Virus record (IMG/VR): IMGVR_UViG_3300024182_000014 | Coordinates: 1-41,504 of that record | Direction: 5' to 3' (one strand) | DNA length: 41,504 bases | DNA from: a virus | Shown here: positions 32,546 to 40,115 of the stretch, in pieces | How positions within the stretch are numbered: position 1 is the stretch's first letter | Layout: the number at the start of each line of letters is the position of its first letter | The notes under the pieces: generated by a model | What the model saw: only the letters and a program-made list of their open reading frames with translations | Told to the model about the DNA's origin: nothing | Database searches by the model: none | Made by a program: the position numbers and the translations under genes

Positions 32546-32851
32546 TCAGCGCTGACCGGTGCAGCGCACCGTGATTGTGACCTCGGGCGTCTCGTTGATC
32601 CGCCGGCCGAACACGGCGACGCGCTCGGTGCTCTGGGCGATGCCCGTCCTGCTGTCGAGCACCTCGTAGCCGTCCGGACAGACCTCGCGCGCTCGGCGCT
32701 GCGCCGCCTGCATCGCGATCGCGTCGCTATGTTGCTCGCCCTCGGGCGCCGACCGGATCATATAGCTGGCGTCGCCGACCAGTGTCGCCTCGGCCCGGTA
32801 CGGCGTGCGGCAGCCAGCGGCGAGTCCAGCCACGACAATCCATCTCCGCAT
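32546..32851 (-). CDS. small exported lipoprotein-like protein (moron candidate)
   Basis: 101 aa from ATG 32851; a GTG three bases earlier is possible. A very short signal-like start (RRWIVVAGLAAGC) puts Cys14 in a lipobox-like setting, though position -3 is Ala instead of Leu. The rest has an Ala-rich helix (AIAMQAAQRRAREVC) and beta strands, with Cys in EVCPDGYEV and near the end. It is transcribed against the rightward operon in which it is placed, typical of genes expressed from the prophage that change the host surface. Confidence 0.6.
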   Translation of the reverse strand: MRRWIVVAGLAAGCRTPYRAEATLVGDASYMIRSAPEGEQHSDAIAMQAAQRRAREVCPDGYEVLDSRTGIAQSTERVAVFGRRINETPEVTITVRCTGQR

Positions 32852-32884
32852 CACCTGAGCGTATCGCGGCGAGCGAGCGCGATC

Positions 32885-33178
32885 TCAATCCGGATCGCAG
32901 AAGCAGACGTGCTCGAGGTGCGGGTAGGTGATGTAGTACGCGGCGAACTCGACGTGCGAGCCCGAGGCGCACGCGTCGCCGTCGCCGCACGGAACGCGAG
33001 AGCACGCGGTTGCCGGCTCCGGCTGATCGCAGAAGCACGTGCTGTCCGCGCACGGCGCCCAGCGGTCGGCCTCACCGCTCGCCGCCCATCGACAGCCGAG
33101 CTCGGCGCACGTCGGCAGCGGCGAGCTTGCCGCGCACCCCGCCCCGATCGCCACCAGCAACACCAGCATCACGCGCAT
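32885..33178 (-). CDS. Cys-rich lipoprotein-like protein (moron candidate)
   Basis: 97 aa. Hydrophobic start (MRVMLVLLVAIGAGC) with Cys15 at a lipobox-like place, then ten further Cys in short spacing (CAELGC, CADSTCFC, CSRVPCGDGDAC, CFC), resembling disulfide-knotted secreted domains. It faces left, tandem with the preceding lipoprotein-like gene and against the flanking rightward operon. Host range or superinfection immunity functions are plausible; none is shown. Confidence 0.6.
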   Translation of the reverse strand: MRVMLVLLVAIGAGCAASSPLPTCAELGCRWAASGEADRWAPCADSTCFCDQPEPATACSRVPCGDGDACASGSHVEFAAYYITYPHLEHVCFCDPD

Positions 33179-33249
33179 GCCGCCACGGTAGATCGCGGCG
33201 CGCCGTCACGCAATCCGCCGCAGATCGCGGCAGCCAGGAGCCACTGATC
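33179..33249. other. divergent intergenic region
   Basis: 71 bases between the leftward Cys-rich gene and the rightward early genes. A purine-rich AGGAG (33236-33240) serves the downstream ATG. It should hold promoters for both directions if the moron genes are independent, but no clear -10/-35 pair can be read. Confidence 0.3.
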
Positions 33250-33978
33250 ATGGAGACCTCGATCCCCAAGCTCGTTCGCGAACTTCCATCGAATCTAGTC
33301 CTCAAACACGGAAGCCACAGCTCGCCAGACAAGGGCATGTGCGCAATGGAAGCCGTCGCGTGGGTGGCCGGCGAGCCGCACAGCGATCACCCCAAGTGCG
33401 CGTCGCCGGTCCTTGGCGCGATCATGCGCGGGCTCAACGATCGCTTCACCGACGACGAGCGCCAGCTGCTCGCGCCGCTGATCCCGCGGCTGGTCGGCAC
33501 GCGTGCACCCGAGCTCGAGAGCAAGCGCGCGTATGCGATGGTTGACGCGGCGATCCGCGAGCTCGCGCCGATGGGCCTCGACGCGGTGAAGTGGACCGAC
33601 CTCGCGGATCGGATGCGCGCGATCGCGCCGATCGTCGACCTCGCGAGCGCGAATGCGGCGCTGGCGATCTGCCGCGAGATCAGATCGGAGGCTTGGGATA
33701 CGAGGAAAAAGTCCGCCGCCGCCTACGCCGCCGCCGACGCCGCCGCCTACGCCGCCGACGCCGCCGACGCCTACGCCGCCGCCTACGCCTACGCCGACGC
33801 CGACGCCGCCGCCGACGCCGCCGACGCCGCCGCCTACGCCGCCGACGCCGCCGCCGCCTACGCCGCCGACGCCTATAAAAGTCCGGAAGAACGCGCGCGC
33901 GTCCGCTCGCTCACCCGCCGCCCGATCGTCGAGGCCACCGTGCGCGCCTACGAGCGCGTCATCGCGATCGCCGCCTGA
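33250..33978 (+). CDS. early protein with Ala/Tyr/Asp repeat tract
   Basis: 242 aa from ATG 33250 with AGGAG upstream. Residues 30-70 (KGMCAMEAVAWVAGEPHSDH, then PKCASPVLGAI) belong to a phage protein family I recall from diverse temperate phages, function unknown. Residues 156-208 consist only of Ala, Tyr and Asp, written solely as GCC, TAC and GAC, giving a tandem low-complexity tract (33715-33873). A basic tail follows. The tract may form a helix or fibre, and can change length by slippage. Confidence 0.72.
   Translation: METSIPKLVRELPSNLVLKHGSHSSPDKGMCAMEAVAWVAGEPHSDHPKCASPVLGAIMRGLNDRFTDDERQLLAPLIPRLVGTRAPELESKRAYAMVDAAIRELAPMGLDAVKWTDLADRMRAIAPIVDLASANAALAICREIRSEAWDTRKKSAAAYAAADAAAYAADAADAYAAAYAYADADAAADAADAAAYAADAAAAYAADAYKSPEERARVRSLTRRPIVEATVRAYERVIAIAA
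33715..33873 (+). repeat. trinucleotide tract of GCC, TAC and GAC codons
   Basis: 159 bases made of 53 codons, all GCC, GAC or TAC, inside the gene above. Neighbouring codons use the same residues more variably, so this looks like recent local expansion. No complete unit repeats throughout, but six- and nine-base units (such as GCCGAC and GCCGCCTAC) recur. Confidence 0.8.
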
Positions 33979-33980
33979 CC

Positions 33981-34748
33981 ATGAGCGCCGACCTCCAGCG
34001 CCGCGGGCTCGCGTCCGACCTGACGCGCAGGCTCCAGCTCGCGAGCCACGACGAACTGCGCCTCGCCGACGCCGCGCTGACCGCGATCGAGCAGGCCCGC
34101 GGCCTCCAGTGGGAGCGCCGGATCGCGACCGGGCCCGGCGACGTCGACCGGCTGTTCCACATCGCGACGCCCAGGCTCTCGCGCGGCATCGTCGAGACCA
34201 GGTGCAGGGGCTCGTGGCCGTTTGCCGATCCGGTCGAGCGCCAGTCCAACGTGCCGGTGGTCGAGCGCTGCCTCGAGTGCTGGCGCGCCGTCGCCGACCA
34301 CCCGATCAGCGTCGGACTACTCGCCGTCGTCGAGGATCTGTGCGCGCAGGACGTCGAGCGCGCGGAGCTGCGCGAGGCTGCGCGGCGCGAGATGTTTGTC
34401 GGTGCCGAGCGGGGTGGCGCTGACCAGTCGCCGCAGCGCCCCGCGCTACGCGATGACGTCCGCTCCAGCCACTTCGCGCACTGCACTTTCATCGTCGATC
34501 AGGCGCAGCGGGAGAGCGGCTTCTGCGCGCGGGATGGTTTCACGATGGAGGCGCACTGTGAGCAGTGCTACCAGGACGCGCGCCATCCCGCTGACGACCT
34601 CGCGATCGCCGTCGAGCCCGCGCGCGCCGCCGAGTGGCAGGGTGACCTGACGCGCGCGAGCAACGTGCCCGCGCAGCTCGCGCTCGCGGACGTTGACCAG
34701 CGCGAGCCGCACGAGATCGACATTGTAGAGCTCGGAGGCAAGGGCTGA
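33981..34748 (+). CDS. hypothetical protein with Cys pairs
   Basis: 255 aa, three bases after the previous gene. Helical N-terminus; the middle includes RCLECWRAVADHP, and a later block has HFAHCTFIVDQ and CEQCYQDARHP. These scattered Cys pairs and His could bind zinc. No known fold can be named. It ends in an overlap with the XF1762-family gene (TGATG). Confidence 0.66.
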   Translation: MSADLQRRGLASDLTRRLQLASHDELRLADAALTAIEQARGLQWERRIATGPGDVDRLFHIATPRLSRGIVETRCRGSWPFADPVERQSNVPVVERCLECWRAVADHPISVGLLAVVEDLCAQDVERAELREAARREMFVGAERGGADQSPQRPALRDDVRSSHFAHCTFIVDQAQRESGFCARDGFTMEAHCEQCYQDARHPADDLAIAVEPARAAEWQGDLTRASNVPAQLALADVDQREPHEIDIVELGGKG

Positions 34749-35230
34749 TGCGGCTCGAGCTCGTACCCCTCACGTTGACCGAGGCGCACGCCTTCGTCGA
34801 AGGGCATCACCGCCACCACGACCGCGACGAGAGCGGCCGGTTCGCGATCGGCGCGGCGCGGGTTCGCGTCGTGGTCGCGGTCGCCATCGTCGGTCGCGCC
34901 AAGGCGCGCCTACTCGACGCCGACGACTACACGGCCGAGGTCACGCGGCTGTGCTCGATCGAGACCGGCCGGTTTGCTGACAGCGCCGGCAAGCTGCACG
35001 CGTCATGCGCGTGCTCGATGCTGTACGCGGCGTGCTGGCGCGCATGGCGCGCGATGGGGGGGCGCCGGCTGGTCACGTATATCCTCCCCGAGGAGGGCGG
35101 AATCTCGCTCGAGGCCGCGGGATGGACGTGCGTTGGCGAGGCCGGCGGCGGCTCGTGGGATCGCAAGGATCGCCCTCGCGTCGACGAACACCCGACGCAG
35201 CTGAAGATCCGATGGGAGCGCGCCGCGTGA
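34748..35230 (+). CDS. XF1762-family protein
   Basis: 160 aa. It matches the XF1762 family, common in phages: a start with TEAHAFVEGHHRHH, then AVAIVGRAKARLLD, EVTRLCSIETG, CSMLYAACWRAWRAMGGRR, VTYILPEEGGISLEAAGW and GGGSWDRKDRPRVDEHP. The fold is thought to be GNAT-like, but the substrate is unknown. The start ATG is set by the TGATG junction with the previous gene. In phages it usually sits with replication or DNA-modification genes, as here. Confidence 0.85.
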   Translation: MRLELVPLTLTEAHAFVEGHHRHHDRDESGRFAIGAARVRVVVAVAIVGRAKARLLDADDYTAEVTRLCSIETGRFADSAGKLHASCACSMLYAACWRAWRAMGGRRLVTYILPEEGGISLEAAGWTCVGEAGGGSWDRKDRPRVDEHPTQLKIRWERAA

Positions 35231-35376
35231 CGAAGCGCTCGAACCGGACGCGCAACGTTCCGCACGCGGCCCCGTTCGGCGGGGGGGGCGTCGACGGTAT
35301 GCGTAGCCGGTCGGACTGGCTCGTGGACCTCGCGGCCGCCGCGCGTCGCGACGAGCTGCGCGCGGAGGCCGGCTGA
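35227..35376 (+). CDS. small basic hypothetical protein
   Basis: 49 aa from GTG 35227 (GTGA overlap). Basic N-terminus (TKRSNRTRNVPHA), a Gly run FGGGG coded by a run of eight G (35281-35288), then an amphipathic helix (DWLVDLAAAARRDELRAEA). The homopolymer could slip or hide a sequencing error. Coupled to both neighbours. Confidence 0.55.
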   Translation: MTKRSNRTRNVPHAAPFGGGGVDGMRSRSDWLVDLAAAARRDELRAEAG

Positions 35377-35615
35377 TGTCGCTCGACTTCACCCTCGAGT
35401 TCGGCCTGTGGGGCGTCAACTCCAAGCGCCTGCCGGGCGCGAGCTGGCGCGCGCTGATCGTCGACCACGAGACCGGCCAGCGCTACGCCGGGTCGGATGA
35501 CAGCCCGTGGCTCGCGATCGGGTGGGCGCTGCACGAGCGCGCGCGGCGACGAGCCGGCGGTCACGCGATGGCGCGGCGCGAGGACGACTTGCCGTGGAAC
35601 GCGAGCGTGCCCTGA
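35376..35615 (+). CDS. hypothetical protein
   Basis: 79 aa, ATG in a TGATG overlap. It has a Trp-rich beta start (DFTLEFGLWGVN) and a helical centre with WLAIGWALHERARRR. No domain is recognised. Upstream and downstream junctions overlap, supporting the frame. Confidence 0.62.
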   Translation: MSLDFTLEFGLWGVNSKRLPGASWRALIVDHETGQRYAGSDDSPWLAIGWALHERARRRAGGHAMARREDDLPWNASVP

Positions 35616-36268
35616 TGGCGCCCGTGAAGCACACCGAGGCCGACCTCGCGGCGGTCGTGGTCGCGTGGCTGCAGGACAGCGGGGCGGCGGTCTATCAGGA
35701 GGTCGAGGTCGCCGGCGGCGTCGCCGACATCGTGGCGCGCGTGGGGCCCGAGCTCTGGATCATCGAGACAAAGCTCAGCCTATCGCTCGCGCTTCTGGTC
35801 CAAGCGATGGGGCGACGACGCCACGCACACCGCGCCTACTGCGCCGTGCCATACACGCGTACGCTGCGCGACTTCGCCAGCGTGTGTCGCGAGGTCGGCG
35901 TGGGGCTGCTCGAGGTGAGCGCTGGCGACGAGCGTGATTGTCCGCGGGTCAAGGAGGCGATGCCGGCGCCGCGGTGGAATACCCGCCCGGTCGCGCTCGC
36001 GACGAAGCTCCGGCCTGAGCATCAGACGCATGCCGCGGCCGGGACCAACGGCGGGCGCTGGACACCATTCCGTGACACCTGCGAGCAGCTGCGCGCGATC
36101 GTCGAGCGGAATCCCGGCGTGCCACTCGGCGACGCGGTATCGAGCATCCGAGACCACTACAGCAGCAAGGCCGCGGCGCGGTCGAGCCTGGCAGCGTGGG
36201 CCGCGGCCGGCAGGGTGCCGGGCGTCATGATCGTCGAGGGAGCGCTCTGGCCCGCGGAGCTCGACTGA
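35615..36268 (+). CDS. PD-(D/E)XK nuclease-like protein
   Basis: 217 aa. The N-terminal 100 residues carry the nuclease order: a helix with ADLAAVVVAWLQ, then YQEVEVAGGVADIVARVG with the metal-binding Asp, and ELWIIETKLSLSLALLVQAM with the ETK (E-x-K) signature. The family includes restriction and repair nucleases. Residues 115-217 are a helical extension with WTPFRDTCEQLRAIVERNP and no clear function. Position before the replication initiator suggests a DNA-processing role. Confidence 0.62.
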   Translation: MAPVKHTEADLAAVVVAWLQDSGAAVYQEVEVAGGVADIVARVGPELWIIETKLSLSLALLVQAMGRRRHAHRAYCAVPYTRTLRDFASVCREVGVGLLEVSAGDERDCPRVKEAMPAPRWNTRPVALATKLRPEHQTHAAAGTNGGRWTPFRDTCEQLRAIVERNPGVPLGDAVSSIRDHYSSKAAARSSLAAWAAAGRVPGVMIVEGALWPAELD

Positions 36269-37623
36269 TGGCCCGCATGTCGATCGACGACAAGTTCCTC
36301 CGCGACCCGCGGATCACGCAGCTCGCGCTCGACCTCCGCATGTCGCGGTGGGAGGCGATGGGCCGGCTGATGGCGGTGTTCGCGGTCTGCTACGACCTGG
36401 AGCGCGACACCGTATCTGCCGCGCTGATCGACCACGCGGCGGACCGGCCCGGGTTCGCGGATGCGATGTTCGCCGTGGACCTGGCCGTGAACACGCGGCG
36501 CGGACTACGGATCCGTGGCGCCGGAAAGCGGATCGAGTACCTGGGCGCAAAGAGCGAGGCTGGGCGCGCAGGCGGACTCAAGAGCGCGGAATCACGGCGC
36601 CGAGCGGCGAAGCAGCGGCGAAGCAGCGGCGAAGCAGCGGCGAACGACGCGATCCGAGACGTGGATCCGAACCGCGAAGCAGACCGCCCACGAGACGCGA
36701 AGCACGGCGACATTGAGGGGCTAACTGCCAATGATCCACAGGGGAATTCGGCGAAGCAAAAAACGAACGAACGCGAAGCACGGCCGAACCCTCCGGATCC
36801 GGTTCCGGATCCTCCTCCGGATCCGGTTCCGGAAGATCAGAGCTCTCCCTCCGCGCGCGCGATCCCATCGAGCCCAGTACCTGCGCCACCGGCGCCCACT
36901 GTCCCCGCAGTGTCCCCGCCGGCGCCAGCACGCGAGGACATCGCGAGGACACAGCCGGCGATCCCCGGCCCGCTGGTCATGACCCCAGGCGAGATCCGCG
37001 CCGAGCGCGCGCGGGTCGCGCCGGCGGCCGTCGCCCCGCCGGGTGAGAGCGCCTGGCACAGGCGCCAGCGGTGGTGGGGCGCGATGCTCGAGGCCGATCG
37101 CCGGATCCGCGAGGCCGGCATCGAGCCGAATGCAGGCGCGCTCGCGAAGTCCCCCGCCGGCGTGAACGAGCAGAACATGAACCGCTGCGAGCGGCAGCTG
37201 ATCGACGGGGGGCTCTCGCCTGCCGAGGTTGACGCGAAGATGCTGCACATCGTGCTCGTCGCCGAGGCCGAGGCGATTCGCGAGCGGCATCGTCGGTGGT
37301 TCAAGCCGGCGATGATCTGGGATCCCGAGCGCGCAGCGCGCGCGGTCGACACCTCGCTGGCCGAGGCATCCGCGAAGCCCGAGGCGAAGCGCACGTCGGC
37401 GAAGTCCGACCGCTACGCGAAGCCTGAGCCGTACGTTGCACCCAAGCCCGAGTTCTCCGAGCCACCCGTCGTCGTGTCGCGAGACGAGCTCGCCGACGTC
37501 GCCGCGATGGCGGCGCACGCCCGCGCGGCACTGTTCGGCGCGACCGCCGACGCACGCGCGGGACCGACGAGCGCGCCACTGACCACCGACGAGCAACCCC
37601 AACCAGCAAAGGCAGCGACATGA
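36268..37623 (+). CDS. replication initiator / replisome organiser
   Basis: 451 aa. The N-terminal 115 residues resemble winged-helix phage initiators: MSIDDKFLRDPRITQLAL, a long helix with MSRWEAMGRLMAVFA, then GAGKRIEYLGAKSEAGRAGG and a basic end KSAESRRRA. Residues 115-250 are low complexity with Pro/Asp runs; this segment also contains the iteron-like DNA repeats. The C-terminus (ESAWHRRQRWWGAM, VDAKMLHIVLV) is helical and may contact helicase. As in lambda O, an origin lies inside the gene. No helicase loader is recognised nearby. Confidence 0.65.
   Translation: MARMSIDDKFLRDPRITQLALDLRMSRWEAMGRLMAVFAVCYDLERDTVSAALIDHAADRPGFADAMFAVDLAVNTRRGLRIRGAGKRIEYLGAKSEAGRAGGLKSAESRRRAAKQRRSSGEAAANDAIRDVDPNREADRPRDAKHGDIEGLTANDPQGNSAKQKTNEREARPNPPDPVPDPPPDPVPEDQSSPSARAIPSSPVPAPPAPTVPAVSPPAPAREDIARTQPAIPGPLVMTPGEIRAERARVAPAAVAPPGESAWHRRQRWWGAMLEADRRIREAGIEPNAGALAKSPAGVNEQNMNRCERQLIDGGLSPAEVDAKMLHIVLVAEAEAIRERHRRWFKPAMIWDPERAARAVDTSLAEASAKPEAKRTSAKSDRYAKPEPYVAPKPEFSEPPVVVSRDELADVAAMAAHARAALFGATADARAGPTSAPLTTDEQPQPAKAAT
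36607..36780 (+). repeat. iteron-like repeats, candidate replication origin
   Basis: Seven copies of GCGAAGCA start at 36607, 36618, 36629, 36674, 36697, 36751 and 36773; a degenerate eighth starts at 36640. Spacings are 11, 11, 45, 23, 54 and 22, close to multiples of the DNA helix turn. They fall in different reading frames, so the protein does not explain them. TGATCCACA (36732-36740) resembles a DnaA box (TTATCCACA). The stretch between is less GC-rich. Confidence 0.68.
36792..36833 (+). repeat. CCGGATCC/GGTTCCGG repeats in the initiator gene
   Basis: Just downstream of the iterons the sequence repeats CCGGATCCGGTTCCGGATC-type units twice in about 42 bases; each contains palindromic GGATCC and TTCCGGAT-like parts. 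In protein it is a Pro/Asp run. It could be part of the origin or a low-complexity expansion. Confidence 0.5.
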
Positions 37624-37949
37624 CCGACAGCATTTTCGACGCCGTGGAGCCAGCGAGCGTACGCACCGCGACCGACGACGATCCGCACCTGCATGTCGTC
37701 GGCGTCGTCGACCCGCGAGTCTGCACCGGCGACGGGTCAGTGCGACACGTCAGCGGGGTCGTGCTCGCCGACGATAGCAAGCTCAGCGACGCCGACGCGA
37801 TCGCGCTGCTCAAGGCCGGGCGCGTGTTGTACATGCTGCCGCCCGAGGGCGCGCCGGCCTACGAGGCGAGCCAGGCGCTCGGAGGCGCTCGGCTTCTGCT
37901 CCAGGTCAGGACCTGCGCGCACTGCAACGAGAGGGTCCTGTTCGCATGA
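37620..37949 (+). CDS. hypothetical protein with C-terminal Cys pair
   Basis: 109 aa, ATG overlapping the initiator stop. Beta/helix mix (HLHVVGVVDPRVCTG, VLADDSKLSDADAIALL) and a C-terminal CAHCNERV knuckle that could bind zinc. Unknown function; part of the rightward early operon. Confidence 0.64.
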   Translation: MTDSIFDAVEPASVRTATDDDPHLHVVGVVDPRVCTGDGSVRHVSGVVLADDSKLSDADAIALLKAGRVLYMLPPEGAPAYEASQALGGARLLLQVRTCAHCNERVLFA

Positions 37950-38239
37950 CCCGCCTCCCCGGTCTCGACCCCGAAGTCCTCGCCGACCTGCGCCGTCGCG
38001 AGGAGAGCGAGCGCGATCCGTCGCGATCACGCACCGACCCGACGAGCTGGTCACCGCCCGCGATCGTCGAGCACTGGCCGTGTCGCGGCGGCTGCAACAC
38101 GATGGTCGGCGTCACGCGCGAGGCGGTCGACGCGCGCAATGCCGGCAACGCGATGCTCGCCCGACGTCGCGAGAAACCGATCGGGCGCCACGAGGTCGTG
38201 TGGTGCGACGACTGCAACAGCCGACGGAGGATGACGTGA
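37946..38239 (+). CDS. zinc-ribbon-like protein
   Basis: 97 aa, ATGA overlap. Two knuckles, CRGGC (about 46-50) and CDDC (87-90), are separated by a helical region (TREAVDARNAGNAMLARRR); N-terminus Arg-rich with Pro/Ser. Such ribbons bind DNA or protein. Not further assigned. Confidence 0.64.
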   Translation: MTRLPGLDPEVLADLRRREESERDPSRSRTDPTSWSPPAIVEHWPCRGGCNTMVGVTREAVDARNAGNAMLARRREKPIGRHEVVWCDDCNSRRRMT

Positions 38240-38463
38240 ACGACGCGACGGGACAGTGCGAGTGTCGCATCGACGATTTCGGCGTCGTGCTCGCTCAGTG
38301 CGTCGAGCATGGCAACCGATCGCGTCACAACGAATGGCGGTATCGACAGCTGCTCGATGCCGAGCTCGACGAGGTCATCCGCGATCTCGCCGGTCGGTCA
38401 CCGACGCGCATCGAGCGCAAGGCCGGCGCGCTCGGTGATTTTGCGATCGCGAGGAAGCCATGA
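38236..38463 (+). CDS. small protein with CxC/C motifs
   Basis: 75 aa from GTG 38236 (GTGA overlap). Begins NDATGQCECRIDDFG, with another Cys-His pair (QCVEHGNRSRH); the remainder is helical and charged (LLDAELDEVIRDLAG). It could be a small metal-binding protein. Coupled to the methylase gene downstream. Confidence 0.6.
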   Translation: MNDATGQCECRIDDFGVVLAQCVEHGNRSRHNEWRYRQLLDAELDEVIRDLAGRSPTRIERKAGALGDFAIARKP

Positions 38464-39377
38464 AGCCCATCCCGGCCATTGTTGAGAAACTCGTGGTCAG
38501 CGCCGCTGACATCGACCTCGCCCGCGAGCGCGTCATCGTCGATCTGGCCGGCGAGCGAGACGACATCCGGATCGCCGAGCGCCACGAGCAGCAGGCCGCG
38601 GCGGCGCGCGAGAGCGCGAAGGCCCGTCGGCTCCGCATCGGCGCGCAGCTGTGCAAGGTCCGCCCGGCCTGGCCCGAGCGCGGCCCGAAGGCCAAGGGCT
38701 GGGGCGAGTTCCTGGCGTCGGTCAAGCTCGACGACTCGACGGCGCTCCGGTACATGAACGAGTACCGCGACCCGACGGGTTTCGCTCAGCAGCAGCGCAA
38801 ATTGAGTGAAACCGCCGGCGACGACGGGCCGGAGGGCGAGCGCTCCGAGCTAGCGCAGGGCGGCGCGCCGCAACTCGCGCTCGTGCCCGACCCGGCGCCC
38901 GAGGTCGACATCGACCGCGACACGTGGTGCACGCCGGCGTGGATCACCAGCGCGATTGGCCGGTTCGGTCTCGACCCGTGCAGCAACGAGCGGTCCACGG
39001 TCGCCGCCGACCTGGCGCTCCAGCTCGATCGCGGTCAGGACGGTCTCGTCGGCGCGCTGCATATCCGACCCGAGGAGCGCGTATTCATCAACCCGCCGTA
39101 CAGCGACGTCGCCCCGTGGATCCGGGCGTACGCGCACACGCGGTTCTGCTTCCTGCTCAAGCTCGACACCAGCACGAGGTGGTTCGCCGAGCTCCATCCG
39201 CAGACCGAGCTGATCCTGATCCCCCGCAAGCGCGTCCAGTTCGAGCCGCCACCCGGCGTGCCGCCGGAGCGCGCGATCGCGCAGCAATTCCCCCATGCGC
39301 TGTTCTACGCGCACGCCGAGGACGCAACCGATGCGATCCACGCGCTGTGCTGGCAATGGCGCACGCATCTCACCTGA
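38460..39377 (+). CDS. DNA N6-adenine methyltransferase, phage Dam type
   Basis: 305 aa. The N-terminal 120 residues are a charged helical region (reminiscent of DUF3102-type proteins). The methylase part begins about residue 155: DTWCTPAWITSAIGRFGLDP (SAM-binding/Asp motif in order of the phage Dam family) and, at 211-214, the catalytic NPPY of motif IV, then RFCFLLKLDTSTRWF and LILIPRKRVQF. The enzyme likely methylates adenine to protect phage DNA from restriction. Recognition site cannot be read. Fusion with the helical part may be regulatory. Confidence 0.8.
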   Translation: MKPIPAIVEKLVVSAADIDLARERVIVDLAGERDDIRIAERHEQQAAAARESAKARRLRIGAQLCKVRPAWPERGPKAKGWGEFLASVKLDDSTALRYMNEYRDPTGFAQQQRKLSETAGDDGPEGERSELAQGGAPQLALVPDPAPEVDIDRDTWCTPAWITSAIGRFGLDPCSNERSTVAADLALQLDRGQDGLVGALHIRPEERVFINPPYSDVAPWIRAYAHTRFCFLLKLDTSTRWFAELHPQTELILIPRKRVQFEPPPGVPPERAIAQQFPHALFYAHAEDATDAIHALCWQWRTHLT

Positions 39378-39398
39378 CCCGCGAAAGGAACACGTCAC

Positions 39399-39719
39399 AT
39401 GGCACGCAAGCAATCAGAGCTCCCTGGCACCCGCAGGCCCGACGAGGGCAAGATCCAAGAGGCGATCCGAGCGCTCGACGAAGCCCTCGAGGAATTCGAG
39501 AAAGCGAAGGGCAAGCGCGTCAAGGCCGGCCAGCTGGTCAAGGCCGCGCGCGACAAGGCTCAGGAGCTGCTCAGGGAGCACGGCCTCGAGTTCTACGTCT
39601 ACGAGGACCTCGGCGGCGTCGAGCGGCGCTTCTTCACGAAGCAGACCGTCGGCACGTGCAAAGTCAAGAAAGAGAAGCGGGTCAGCGACCACGACAGCGA
39701 CGACGGGGACGAGGAGTAG
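39399..39719 (+). CDS. coiled-coil hypothetical protein
   Basis: 106 aa with AAAGGA about 10 bases upstream of the ATG. Residues 15-60 form a Lys/Glu/Ala coiled coil (IQEAIRALDEALEEFEKAKG), then EFYVYEDLGGVERRFF and an acidic tail (SDHDSDDGDEE). No domain is recognised; the tail may mimic nucleic acid. Independent translation start. Confidence 0.65.
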   Translation: MARKQSELPGTRRPDEGKIQEAIRALDEALEEFEKAKGKRVKAGQLVKAARDKAQELLREHGLEFYVYEDLGGVERRFFTKQTVGTCKVKKEKRVSDHDSDDGDEE

Positions 39720-39723
39720 GCCG

Positions 39724-39921
39724 ATGCCGGCGACCCGCGAAGATCTGATCAAGCTCGCGCGCGAGACGGTCGAGCGCACGACAGACGTGCACGAGTACCA
39801 CGGCATCCCAGCGAAGTTCGACCCGCACGAGTGGGTGCTCGAGGCGATGCAGCGCGCATACGACCGCGGCATCCGCGACGAGCGCGATCGCCGGCACGAG
39901 GAAGATCGGAGCCGCGAGTGA
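39724..39921 (+). CDS. small charged hypothetical protein
   Basis: 65 aa starting four bases after the previous stop. All helix by appearance (REDLIKLARETVERTTDV, then EWVLEAMQRAYDRGI) with a strongly charged tail. No function assigned. Confidence 0.6.
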   Translation: MPATREDLIKLARETVERTTDVHEYHGIPAKFDPHEWVLEAMQRAYDRGIRDERDRRHEEDRSRE

Positions 39922-40115
39922 ACGCCGCGCGTCGCATCATCCCGCGCGACGAGCTCATGCCCGCGATGCGCCGCGAGCAGACCACCGACCAGCAGTCGCG
40001 GTGCCGCGCGATCATCGAGCTCGACGGCTACACGTACCGCTGCGGCCGCGCCGACCATGAGGGCATCCACGACGCGTTCGCGAGCCACGTCGACCAGGGC
40101 GCGGTGAGATGGTGA
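39918..40115 (+). CDS. small Cys/His-containing protein
   Basis: 65 aa from GTG 39918 (GTGA overlap). Pattern CRAIIELDGYTYRCGRADHEG with His residues after the second Cys suggests a small zinc-binding module seen in several phage early proteins. The end overlaps the next gene by seven bases. Confidence 0.6.
   Translation: MNAARRIIPRDELMPAMRREQTTDQQSRCRAIIELDGYTYRCGRADHEGIHDAFASHVDQGAVRW

Noticed and set aside
32474-33247. Plus-strand open frame of 257 codons downstream of the Cro-like gene
   Set aside because: Arg/Ala-rich shadow of the two leftward lipoprotein-like genes, which have hydrophobic starts and sensible composition.
33715-33873. Possible CRISPR-like array
   Set aside because: Repeats are trinucleotide-scale and in frame; there are no spacers of constant length.
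35281-35288. Run of eight G as a programmed frameshift
   Set aside because: The encoded frame is open and coupled on both sides; no longer product is needed. A sequencing error cannot be excluded.
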